Positions 15,448 to 21,900 of a DNA stretch of 21,958 nucleotides are shown piece by piece; positions within the stretch are counted from its first letter, which is position 1, and each line of letters begins with the position of its first letter. The stretch comes from CAZVEV01 sp964625865 (lineage in GTDB: Bacteria; Planctomycetota; Phycisphaerae; SM23-33). The stretch lies in the NCBI GenBank assembly GCA_964625865.1, contig CAZVEV010000072.1:1-21958 (forward strand), given 5' to 3'. The notes below the pieces were generated by a model, which worked only from the letters and a program-made list of their open reading frames with translations, did no database searches and had not been told where the DNA came from. The position numbers and the translations under genes are program-made.

Positions 15448-18333
15448 TCATTCAGCACGCTTGGCCATCTCGATGGCCATATCCTTCAGGCTCTTGGGCC
15501 ATTGATCAAACGAAACGCACTTCGCACCCGGAATCTCAGGTGCAGTGATGCCCTTGACCAGTGAGCCCGCAGGCTGGGCGTAGATGAACTGGACCTTGTC
15601 CAGACCATAGGTTGTCGGAAGGCTCTTGGCATGGATTTCCAACTCGGCTGCATAGTTGGCCGGCGTATAGCCGAGGTTGTACTCAGCAGGGACCCAGATG
15701 ACCCCCGCAACGGCCATGGGGGTCATCGGGCTGACACACCAGTTGTAGGCATACGTTGGGATCATGTCCGACTTGACGGTATCGCTCTTGCCTGGCTGCG
15801 GGAAGGCCGGCACCCCCAGCGGCAGCCCCTGGGACATATCCGCGCCGCGCTTGCCGGCATCGATAACAGCCTTCACATACGCTTTGACTTCCTCGACATG
15901 CTTATCGGCAGCCTTCTTCGCGACGTCCGAGTTGGGGTACTGCAGGAACAACTCGTCAAGGCGCGCCTTGAATGCGGGGGCCTTGATGTCCTTGACACCG
16001 TGGAATGACGTCCACGAGAGCGGCGAGGCCATCTGCCCGGAACGGCCGCCGCGCCCCGAAGACATGGTGATGAAGCCCTGCGGAATGCCTTTGCGCCCCA
16101 GGGTCTTTGCGAAGTGATAGGCGAACATCGTAACGCCCTTATCCGGGTCGGAGAAATCAGCAGCCATCCATGACGAGCGGTATCTGCCCCCCCCGGTTTC
16201 GAACCGGCGTTTTCTGGGCGTGGCGGACGAATCTGCCTTGGTCTTTCGCCGGAACTCACGGACAAGCGGCATCGGGGCCGGTGGCTTGGCGTTCTTGTCA
16301 CGCCGATTGACCGCCATCTCTCCGTTGAGCTGCGTAGACCCTGTCAGGTACCAGACATCACCGACGAGAATGTTCCGCACCGTCCTGCTGTGACCGTGGC
16401 TCGACTTCACCGTGAGAGTAATCGGCTCTGTCGATGCCTTCATCGGCGGGAACGACACCGCCCACTGCTGAAGATCGTTCGCCACCGCCGTTCGGGTCAC
16501 GCCGCCCAGCGTAACGGTAACCTTGACACCCTTGTTCGCATGGCCCCAGATCGGGAGCGTCTTGTCGCGCTGGATGACGGCGCCGTCCCGGTAGTACTCC
16601 ACAACCTGGAGGATCGGGTAGTCGGGGTCCGTGTACCGAGCGTACTTGGCTTTGAGGGCCGCCGCTTTGGCCAGGTCGTCCTCTTCGAAGATCAGCTTGC
16701 CGTTGACCGCGGCAAACCCCGTAGCCGGCAGGCCCGCCTTGTTATAGAGGTTCGAGTTCTCCGGGACGGCGCTGTAGGCATACTGGACCCCGATCGGCTT
16801 GGGCACTTTCGGGGAGGTCACCACGACCGTATCGCCCGCGATGACCGCGTCGGCGGCGTGCCATTTCTTGTCATCGCCGCACAGCCGGAAATGGTTGAGC
16901 TTCTGGCCCGGGGTCGGCCTGGCCGGCTCAACGTACTTGCCGGCCTCTCTGTAGTCCTTGGCCATGCCTTTGCTGCCGACCATCAGCCCGCCGAAGAGGC
17001 TCTCTTTCTCAAACGATACGACAACCCTGCTGCCCTCGACCTTGTGCCCGGTGTAGATGGGCCCGGTGCAGGCGATCGTCTTGCCGTAGTCCTTCGCCAG
17101 CGCCCAGCGTGCCATCCTCATGCCCGGGTGGAGCTTGTTCCAGTAGTGAATCCCCCCCGGGCGCGCGGAGTTCATGTCCGACTGGACGACCATGCCGACG
17201 TTCTTGCGGTTGTTCATGAAGAACATGTACTGGACCTGCCGGAGGTCCGCGAAGCCCACGGAGTTCGGATCCGGAGCGCCGTAGCACTGCATCTGAGTGA
17301 AGTAGAACGGCATGTCGGGCATTGCCCAGGCATCTCGCCAGCCTTTGACGAGGGCCTCCATCCTCGCGGCATAGATCCTGCCGTCGCCGCCGTTGCTGGT
17401 CCCCTGGCACCAGATGGCGCCGCGGATGGCATAGGGCACGACCGGGGCGATCTTGCCGTTGAAGAACTGCGATGGGCCTCTCCACATGCCGGCGATACCG
17501 GGCAGCTTGGGCCTGCCTGGCATTCTGCCGCCGGCAACAGCGATCCGGCCGGCTTCGACCTGCCACGCTCTCAGATCCGCGTAGTATGTCTCGAACGCCT
17601 TGCGGCCCTGCTGGGTCAGCGGATCGGCGTCATGCATAAGATCCGTATCGCCCTTGAGCTTCGGGTGTGCTTCGATGGCCTGCCGCTGGGTGAACGCTTC
17701 TATCCGCGTGTTGCTGTGCGCGCTGAGCAGGATCCCGATCGGCACGTCCAGCTCTTTGTACAGCTCATGCGCAAACGACAATGAGAGGGCCGAGAAGATG
17801 CTGGCGCTCTTGGCCTTCTTCCATCCGCCATCTGAAGTGGCCTTCTTCTGCGGATAGAGAGCCGACACCGTATTGATGCTGATCTCTCTGATGGGAATGT
17901 CCGTCTTGGCCCCGGCGATCTCACGCGCGATCCCGCTGCACATGCTCTTGCCGGCGATCCAGACCATATTGGACTGCCCCGAAGAGAACCACACCTCGCC
18001 AACCAGTACGCCTTTGAGGACGATCGATTCGCCCTTGCTGCTGGTCACCTTGAAGCTGCGCTCCTCGCGTGCTGCCGCGAGCGGATCGAGCTTCACCATC
18101 CAATCGCCGTTCTTGTCGGCGACGGCGGTCTTCTTCTGACCCGCGAACTCGACCGTAACTTCAGATCCCGGCGCATCGAAACCCCAGACCGGCACCTTCG
18201 TTTGCCTTTGCAGGACCATGTTGTCCGTAAACGGGGCGGCCAACTCCAGTTTCTGGTCGGCGGCGGCCGCGGTGGCCACGGCAGCGGTCACCAGCAGCAG
18301 ACAACTCATGCCACGAAGCGCTTTCTCGTTCAT
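15448..18333 (-). CDS. Double-module sialate O-acetylesterase-like protein with degenerate second module
   Basis: A 961-residue exported subfamily A protein. Signal peptide ends ATAAAA (about 25). Module 1 (about 27-545): beta-sandwich (DNMVLQRQTKVPVWGF), SGQSNM (Ser121), IWCQGTSN where QGE is usual, and a catalytic Asp386/His396 pair in SDMNSARPGGIHYWNK. Module 2 (about 570-961) repeats the layout (DGAVIQRDKTLPIWG, NILVGDVWY), but the nucleophile motif reads LTGSTQLNGE, with Thr667 at the Ser position. Module 2 is therefore probably not a classical esterase. A run of eight G residues lies in module 2 (minus strand of 16187-16194). The double-module plan and terminal region match the partial gene at 1-2816. 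Start supported by GGGAGAG about 8-10 nt upstream. The gaps on both sides (202 and 145 nt) are longer than in the run that follows, and a tail relic sits in each. Confidence 0.93.
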   Translation of the reverse strand: MNEKALRGMSCLLLVTAAVATAAAADQKLELAAPFTDNMVLQRQTKVPVWGFDAPGSEVTVEFAGQKKTAVADKNGDWMVKLDPLAAAREERSFKVTSSKGESIVLKGVLVGEVWFSSGQSNMVWIAGKSMCSGIAREIAGAKTDIPIREISINTVSALYPQKKATSDGGWKKAKSASIFSALSLSFAHELYKELDVPIGILLSAHSNTRIEAFTQRQAIEAHPKLKGDTDLMHDADPLTQQGRKAFETYYADLRAWQVEAGRIAVAGGRMPGRPKLPGIAGMWRGPSQFFNGKIAPVVPYAIRGAIWCQGTSNGGDGRIYAARMEALVKGWRDAWAMPDMPFYFTQMQCYGAPDPNSVGFADLRQVQYMFFMNNRKNVGMVVQSDMNSARPGGIHYWNKLHPGMRMARWALAKDYGKTIACTGPIYTGHKVEGSRVVVSFEKESLFGGLMVGSKGMAKDYREAGKYVEPARPTPGQKLNHFRLCGDDKKWHAADAVIAGDTVVVTSPKVPKPIGVQYAYSAVPENSNLYNKAGLPATGFAAVNGKLIFEEDDLAKAAALKAKYARYTDPDYPILQVVEYYRDGAVIQRDKTLPIWGHANKGVKVTVTLGGVTRTAVANDLQQWAVSFPPMKASTEPITLTVKSSHGHSRTVRNILVGDVWYLTGSTQLNGEMAVNRRDKNAKPPAPMPLVREFRRKTKADSSATPRKRRFETGGGRYRSSWMAADFSDPDKGVTMFAYHFAKTLGRKGIPQGFITMSSGRGGRSGQMASPLSWTSFHGVKDIKAPAFKARLDELFLQYPNSDVAKKAADKHVEEVKAYVKAVIDAGKRGADMSQGLPLGVPAFPQPGKSDTVKSDMIPTYAYNWCVSPMTPMAVAGVIWVPAEYNLGYTPANYAAELEIHAKSLPTTYGLDKVQFIYAQPAGSLVKGITAPEIPGAKCVSFDQWPKSLKDMAIEMAKRAE
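16187..16194 (-). repeat. Homopolymeric G8 tract inside a coding region
   Basis: Eight consecutive C on the plus strand, read as GGG GGG GGC (Gly-Gly-Gly) in module 2 of the 961-residue esterase. A gain or loss of one base would truncate the second module while leaving the first intact. The frame is open as given. Confidence 0.6.
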
Positions 18334-18394
18334 GATTCCATCTCTCCCGTGGAGGTCCGACGTTCCTGACCGGCCTCTGCGTGGCCTGTCGTTG

Positions 18395-18477
18395 TGTCAC
18401 ACGGCACGGCGACTGCCGTACCGTGTGATATCGCGCACCCGAACCGACGCCTTCGACCAACACCTACTCCGTGCCGC
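18395..18477 (-). pseudogene. Second, more decayed relic of the PDZ/repeat gene 3' end
   Basis: Minus-strand reading gives GTE-stop-VLVEG followed by about 18 diverged codons, aligning without gaps to GSEYLFVEA and its continuation at the end of the 9261-12881 protein. The first 37 nt match at about 30 positions by hand alignment, the Tyr codon has become TAG, and the second half is weak (8 of 27 residues identical overall). It lies downstream of the untagged short esterase and upstream of the double-module esterase, and overlaps a strong hairpin. Confidence 0.5.
18397..18428 (-). terminator. Long hairpin between two esterase genes (possible terminator)
   Basis: Inverted repeat with two 14-nt arms (TCACACGGCACGGC and GCCGTACCGTGTGA) around a 4-nt loop. 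One position is a G-U pair in minus-strand RNA and the rest pair fully. It lies 107 nt after the stop at 18536 and 63 nt before the ATG at 18333. No T-run follows, so factor-independent termination is uncertain; a structured leader or transcript-stabilising stem-loop fits equally well. Confidence 0.5.
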
Positions 18478-18535
18478 CGGCCGGCGGGCATGAGTCACCT
18501 GGGCAAGCCATCCGGAGCCGTGCGGCCCCGTTCGG

Positions 18536-19636
18536 TTACTTCTTCAGAAGTTCGACCATGGCCTTGCCCATGCCTTCGCCGACATTCATGTAGGTCTCGG
18601 CATTGCCGCCATAGTGACCGTTGGAGGCGCCACCCTTGCTCAGCGGATTGGTGTAGACAGTGGCGACATTGCCCTTGAACTCGGGGTACTTGCCGCTCCT
18701 GCCGTCGACCGCCATCTGGGCGTTGAGGATGAGCCCTTCGTTGCCCGTAGCGCCCTTCTTGGTCTGGCCGAGCGTGGCGCAGACGAACTTGGCGTTCGGC
18801 GCGTTGAAGTCCTTGCGCAACTGCTTGATGAAATGCACGAGGTTCTTCTCGTACCGCGTGGCGTGGCCGGGATTGTAGCGGTCCTTGTCGCCCTGCCAGA
18901 AGAAGAAGCCCGCGACTTCATACTTCGTCGCGCCGGGATAGTGCGTGTCGAGTTCCGACAGCACCTTCTTCGCGCAGGCGACGTCGCCGTCGTACTGGCA
19001 CCCGGCGTACCAGCCGATCTTCTTCGGCTCGGTGCCCTTTTCCCACTTGTCGGGCGAGTCCTTGTAGCCGGCGAAGGTGTAGGTCTTCATCTGGCCGGAC
19101 TTGCGGTCCTTCAACTCGAACTCATACCGCTCGGACCCAGGCGGCAGCAGGTCCCAGCCGAGGCTGCGATTGCCGATGCAGCTCTTGAGGATCATGACAG
19201 GCGCATCGACGGCATGGCCGACCTGATGCCCAATGCCGTACTCCGGGCCGATCGACCGGCCCTTGATCGTCATGAACTCGTTGTTGATCCGCCTCATCTT
19301 GGGGACGTTATTCCCGCTGGTCATGACGCGCACGTTGCGGACGTCCTGACGCACGGTCCAGTTGCCCTGATCGTCGATGAGATAGGGATAGAGCTTCTTC
19401 TCTTTGCAGGCATGCGTCAGGCAGCCCTCGGCCTTGCCTCTCTTCGGATTGATCGCGCCGGCGCCGACCATGTTGGACTGACCGAGCAGGATGTAGACCT
19501 GCACGGGCTTGCTCATGTCCGCCGGCTTGCCGTCCGGATCGGGCAACTGCTGCTCCGCCGCCGAGGCGCCCGCGACGATCATTCCCATCACTGCCACCAA
19601 GCAGAACACACCACGCCATCTCGTCTTGCTCATCAT
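18536..19636 (-). CDS. Short SGNH/SASA esterase, subfamily B, no sorting tag
   Basis: A 366-residue exported esterase. Signal peptide ends VAGASA (about 26), followed by the subfamily lead-in LPDPDGKPADMSKPVQVYIL and GQSNMVGAG (nucleophile Ser54). It lacks the PA14-like insertion and passes quickly to LIDDQGNWTVRQDV. Other blocks are LKSCIGNRSLGWDLLPPG, FFWQGDKDRY and NGHYGGNAETYMNVGEGMG (catalytic His). The protein ends AMVELLKK exactly where its tandem paralogue (19890-21047) continues into a PEP-CTERM tag, so this copy is probably released rather than anchored. Start at 19636 chosen because AAGGA lies about 6 nt upstream; an ATG at 19651 in the same frame overlaps that site. The 253-nt upstream gap holds the paralogue's terminator and a possible promoter, suggesting an independent transcript. 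Polysaccharide deacylation is inferred from the family. Confidence 0.93.
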   Translation of the reverse strand: MMSKTRWRGVFCLVAVMGMIVAGASAAEQQLPDPDGKPADMSKPVQVYILLGQSNMVGAGAINPKRGKAEGCLTHACKEKKLYPYLIDDQGNWTVRQDVRNVRVMTSGNNVPKMRRINNEFMTIKGRSIGPEYGIGHQVGHAVDAPVMILKSCIGNRSLGWDLLPPGSERYEFELKDRKSGQMKTYTFAGYKDSPDKWEKGTEPKKIGWYAGCQYDGDVACAKKVLSELDTHYPGATKYEVAGFFFWQGDKDRYNPGHATRYEKNLVHFIKQLRKDFNAPNAKFVCATLGQTKKGATGNEGLILNAQMAVDGRSGKYPEFKGNVATVYTNPLSKGGASNGHYGGNAETYMNVGEGMGKAMVELLKK

Positions 19637-19640
19637 CTTG

Positions 19641-19647
19641 TTTCCTT
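19641..19647 (-). promoter_or_regulatory. Ribosome binding site that decides the esterase start
   Basis: AAGGAAA on the minus strand, about 6 nt from the ATG at 19636. It favours that ATG over the in-frame ATG at 19651, which lies upstream of the site. Confidence 0.7.
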
Positions 19648-19718
19648 CCATTCGCTGGTCATTCGGTCCGGACCGGGAGTCTACCTGCCGAAGGCACGTC
19701 TTCAGACAGGCTACAAGC

Positions 19719-19733
19719 CGAGTATTCTACTCG
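19719..19733. promoter_or_regulatory. Palindrome overlapping a possible -10 box
   Basis: A perfect 6-bp dyad with a 3-nt centre (CGAGTA-TTC-TACTCG). On the minus strand its middle contains TAGAAT, a fair -10 match, with a weak TTTGCA 17 nt upstream. It lies 83 nt before the ATG at 19636. It could be an operator over a promoter for the untagged short esterase; the -35 match is poor and the dyad may be chance. Confidence 0.3.
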
Positions 19734-19832
19734 ATGCTTCACACGGTGCAAAGGACAAGCACTTCTGTCTCCACGACAATCGTCAACCGGTTTGCGACAC
19801 ATGAAAACCCAGCCGTCAACGTCGAAAGCGAA

Positions 19833-19859
19833 ACGGCCCGGGCGCAATGCCCGGGCCGT
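19833..19859 (-). terminator. Intrinsic terminator after the PEP-CTERM esterase
   Basis: Perfect 11-bp GC-rich stem (ACGGCCCGGGC / GCCCGGGCCGT) with a 5-nt loop, followed on the minus strand by TTCGCTTTC. It starts 30 nt beyond the stop codon at 19890. Confidence 0.85.
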
Positions 19860-19872
19860 CAAAGGTCCATCA
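19847..19872 (-). repeat. Copy 1 of a 26-nt repeat in the 3' region of PEP-CTERM genes
   Basis: These 26 bases are identical to 21168-21193. On the minus strand the repeat begins TGATGGACCTTTGACGG and runs into the terminator stem. In both copies exactly 17 nt separate it from the stop codon. Confidence 0.9.
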
Positions 19873-19889
19873 CATCGCGCTGACGCCCA

Positions 19890-21047
19890 CTACGCTCTAC
19901 GCCGCCGACGTATCAGCAGGCTGCCGAGGCCCAACAGCGCCAGCGAGGTCGGCTCGGGAACGTTCAGAACTACCATCGCCTGGCCCATTGCCTCGCCGAC
20001 GTTCATGTACGTCTTGGCATTGCCGCCGTAGTGGCTGCCGGAATCGCTGCCCATGCTCAAGGGGTGGCTGTACACCGTCGCGACGTCGCCTTCGAACTGC
20101 GAATACTGTGTCGGATCGCTGACCGCGAACATGGCATTCAGGATGTCTTGTTCGTTGTGCTCTATATAGGTGCCTGGCGTGGCGTCCTTGTCGGTCTGGC
20201 CGAGCGTGGCGCAGACGAACTTCGCCTCGGGCGCATTAAACTCCAGACGCAACTGCTCGATGAGTCGAACCAGGTTCTCCTCGTAGCGGATGGCGTGGCC
20301 GTCCGTTCTGCGGTCCCGGTCGCCCTGCCACCAGAAGAACCCGGCGACCTCGTATTCCGTGGCGCCGGGATAATACGTGCCCAGGTCGTTGAGCACCGTC
20401 TTGGCGCGAGCGACGTCGCCATCGTACTGCATGCCGGCGTACCAGGTGATCGGCGTCGGCGTGGTGCCGGTGGGCCAACGCTCGGGGGACCCGCCGTAGC
20501 CCGGGTAAGTGTAACCGTTGTAGTCGTATTGCACGCCGCCCGGGGGCAGCAGGTCCCAACCCAGCGCACGGTTGCCGATGCAACTCTTCAGAAGCAGCAC
20601 GGGCGCATCGGTGGTGTAGCCCAGGTAATGGCCGATGGCCAGTTCCACGCCGACGTGGTTCGACGTATTGCCCCCCCCGATCGTCAACCATTCGTTACTT
20701 TCCACCGACCCCCCCGCCAGGCCGCTTCCCTGGACGCGAGCGTAGCGCACGTCCGCGCGCGTGGTCCAGGCGCCCTGGTCGTCGACCAGGTAGGGGTAGA
20801 GGCCTTCGGTGTTCACCGCATAATCGAGCCGGCCGTCCACGCCGCCGACGATCGTGCCGTAGCCGAGCATGTTCGACTGGCCCATCATGACGTACACCTG
20901 CACGGGCTTGGTCATGTCCGCCGGAGTGCCGTCCGGATCGGGCAGCGGATCGGGATAGGGCTCGGCCAGGGCGGGAGCAACCAGCAGCGCCAGGCACACG
21001 GCGCCGAGCGACAACGACGTCAGACGGTTTGGCTTGGGGTTCATCAT
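19890..21047 (-). CDS. Short SGNH/SASA esterase with PEP-CTERM sorting tag
   Basis: A 385-residue exported esterase, tandem paralogue of the next gene. Signal peptide ends APALA (28). The lead-in LPDPDGTPADMTKPVQ precedes MMGQSNMLGYG (nucleophile Ser58), then LVDDQGAWTTRADV, LKSCIGNRALGWDLLPPG, FFWWQGDRDRR and GSHYGGNAKTYMNVGEAMG (His). Directly after the catalytic domain comes VPEPTSLALLGLGSLL plus an Arg-rich tail, a classic PEP-CTERM signal. Such tags are recognised by exosortase for envelope or extracellular-matrix sorting; no exosortase gene is in this window. Start at 21047 (MMNPK) fits the signal peptide; an in-frame extension to 21155 runs into the upstream terminator and is rejected, and the ribosome site is weak. 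Two G runs (G8 at 20671-20678, G7 at 20709-20715) lie within 45 bp. A strong terminator follows, so it is probably a single-gene transcript. Confidence 0.93.
   Translation of the reverse strand: MMNPKPNRLTSLSLGAVCLALLVAPALAEPYPDPLPDPDGTPADMTKPVQVYVMMGQSNMLGYGTIVGGVDGRLDYAVNTEGLYPYLVDDQGAWTTRADVRYARVQGSGLAGGSVESNEWLTIGGGNTSNHVGVELAIGHYLGYTTDAPVLLLKSCIGNRALGWDLLPPGGVQYDYNGYTYPGYGGSPERWPTGTTPTPITWYAGMQYDGDVARAKTVLNDLGTYYPGATEYEVAGFFWWQGDRDRRTDGHAIRYEENLVRLIEQLRLEFNAPEAKFVCATLGQTDKDATPGTYIEHNEQDILNAMFAVSDPTQYSQFEGDVATVYSHPLSMGSDSGSHYGGNAKTYMNVGEAMGQAMVVLNVPEPTSLALLGLGSLLIRRRRRA
20671..20678 (-). repeat. Homopolymeric G8 tract in the PEP-CTERM esterase
   Basis: Eight consecutive C on the plus strand, coding Gly-Gly-Gly in TIGGGNTS. 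A seven-base C run follows at 20709-20715. Slippage in either would remove the rest of the catalytic domain and the sorting tag. Confidence 0.6.
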
Positions 21048-21065
21048 GGTGAGCGGCTCGTTTCT

Positions 21066-21140
21066 TCTCTCTTGACCCGAGAACTCGGGGAACGTAAGCG
21101 GGAGCGTCCTGCAGGTCTCTCTTGCCCGTCCGCTGACGGG
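21066..21140 (-). promoter_or_regulatory. Leader with two hairpin + CAAGAGAGA units
   Basis: On the minus strand, CCCGTC-AGCG-GACGGG (21125-21140) is followed at once by CAAGAGAGA (21116-21124). Then CCCGAG-TT-CTCGGG (21076-21089) is followed one base later by CAAGAGAGA (21066-21074). The two units are about 50 nt apart in the region before the PEP-CTERM esterase. A TATAGT hexamer (21141-21146) could be a -10 box, but no good -35 is present. Confidence 0.4.
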
Positions 21141-21153
21141 ACTATATCGGAGC

Positions 21154-21180
21154 ACGGCCCGGACCCGATGCCCGGGCCGT
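21154..21180 (-). terminator. Terminator-like hairpin after the PEP-CTERM protein gene
   Basis: An 11-bp stem matching the one at 19833-19859; one base change is tolerated as a G-U pair in minus-strand RNA. Loop of 5 nt, starting 30 nt after the stop at 21211. It lacks the following T-run, so some read-through into the tagged esterase is possible. Confidence 0.65.
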
Positions 21181-21193
21181 CAAAGGTCCATCA
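21168..21193 (-). repeat. Copy 2 of the 26-nt repeat in the 3' region of PEP-CTERM genes
   Basis: Identical to 19847-19872, again 17 nt after the stop codon and running into the terminator stem. Confidence 0.9.
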
Positions 21194-21210
21194 ATTCGCG
21201 CCTGGGCGCC

Positions 21211-21888
21211 CTACGCCCTGCGACGCCGCAACATCACCAGCCCGCCCAGGCCCACCAGCGCCATCGTCGCCGGCTCGGGGATCTCCTGGAACTGAATACC
21301 GGCGAACTCAGCAAAACCATCGACGACGTGACTGAGGGTGCCATAGATCCTGCCGGTGCCGTCGGCCGTGACATCCTCGAAGTTCCAGTCACCTTCCTCG
21401 GCGATGGCGGAGGTGTCCTTCCCGTTGTCCTTGGTCTGGACGACGCCGCCGTTGACGGACATGCCGCCGCCACGATAGCCGCCGTGGTTCGGATTGTACC
21501 GACCGTAGCAGATGATGTCGTAGATGCCGTTGGGCGTCAGACCGGTCAACTCCCAGTCGGCGGGGTCCCAGCCGGCGTTCAGGTAGAAGAAGTCCCCGCG
21601 GACCAGACTACCGGTATACCCCACGTCACGGTACTTAGTGCTCGTCGTGTTGTTCGTGTTCAGCCGAAACGTTACGTCGCCGATGGTGACGCTCCCGGTG
21701 ACGCCCGAAGCCGGTGTGGAGAGCTTGTGCCAATCGCCGACCTGCCCCGGAAGCGTCATCCCCTCGTTGTGGGTCGGCTCACCCGACTGAACAACGTTGT
21801 TCGAGTCGAAGTCGATACTGATCGGGGCGGCGTTGGCCGCGGCAGCCAGCAGGGCCAGAGCCAGTACTGTTGCTAACGTGCTTCTCAT
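21211..21888 (-). CDS. PEP-CTERM sorting-domain protein of unknown function
   Basis: A 225-residue exported protein. Signal peptide ends AAANA (about 20). The mature part begins PISIDFDSNN and looks like an all-beta sandwich: YLNAGWDPADWELTGL, then TPNGIYDIICYGRYNP and VNGGVVQTK. This layout is common in planctomycete PEP-CTERM proteins of lectin-like type, but no specific family was recognised and no catalytic motif is seen. The C-terminus IPEPATMALVGLGGLVM plus an Arg-rich tail is a clear PEP-CTERM exosortase signal. A strong ribosome site (AAGGAG, 6 nt from the ATG) fixes the start. It is followed by a hairpin and the 26-nt repeat also found after the tagged esterase. A surface or matrix protein that might bind the polysaccharide acted on by the esterases is possible but inferred from neighbourhood alone. 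Confidence 0.9.
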   Translation of the reverse strand: MRSTLATVLALALLAAAANAAPISIDFDSNNVVQSGEPTHNEGMTLPGQVGDWHKLSTPASGVTGSVTIGDVTFRLNTNNTTSTKYRDVGYTGSLVRGDFFYLNAGWDPADWELTGLTPNGIYDIICYGRYNPNHGGYRGGGMSVNGGVVQTKDNGKDTSAIAEEGDWNFEDVTADGTGRIYGTLSHVVDGFAEFAGIQFQEIPEPATMALVGLGGLVMLRRRRA

Positions 21889-21894
21889 GTGAAT

Positions 21895-21900
21895 CTCCTT
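21895..21900 (-). promoter_or_regulatory. Strong ribosome binding site
   Basis: AAGGAG on the minus strand, 6 nt before the ATG at 21888; the best Shine-Dalgarno in the window. The remaining 58 bases to the window edge are upstream leader with no convincing promoter. Confidence 0.85.

Noticed and set aside
15303..15458. 52-residue N-terminal extension of the 487-residue esterase
   Set aside because: It runs through the gene-tail relic and the stop of the upstream gene; the signal peptide and ribosome site fit 15302.
1..18333. A sialic-acid (nan-type) catabolic operon
   Set aside because: Only the esterase family name suggests sialic acid; no lyase, kinase, epimerase, sialidase or transporter is present.
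21048..21155. 36-residue N-terminal extension of the PEP-CTERM esterase
   Set aside because: It would start at the upstream terminator hairpin and place a polar stretch before the signal peptide.
19847..21193. Identical 26-nt repeats as a CRISPR or insertion-sequence end
   Set aside because: There are only two copies, about 1.3 kb apart, each tied to a gene 3' end and terminator; no transposase, spacers or target duplications are present.
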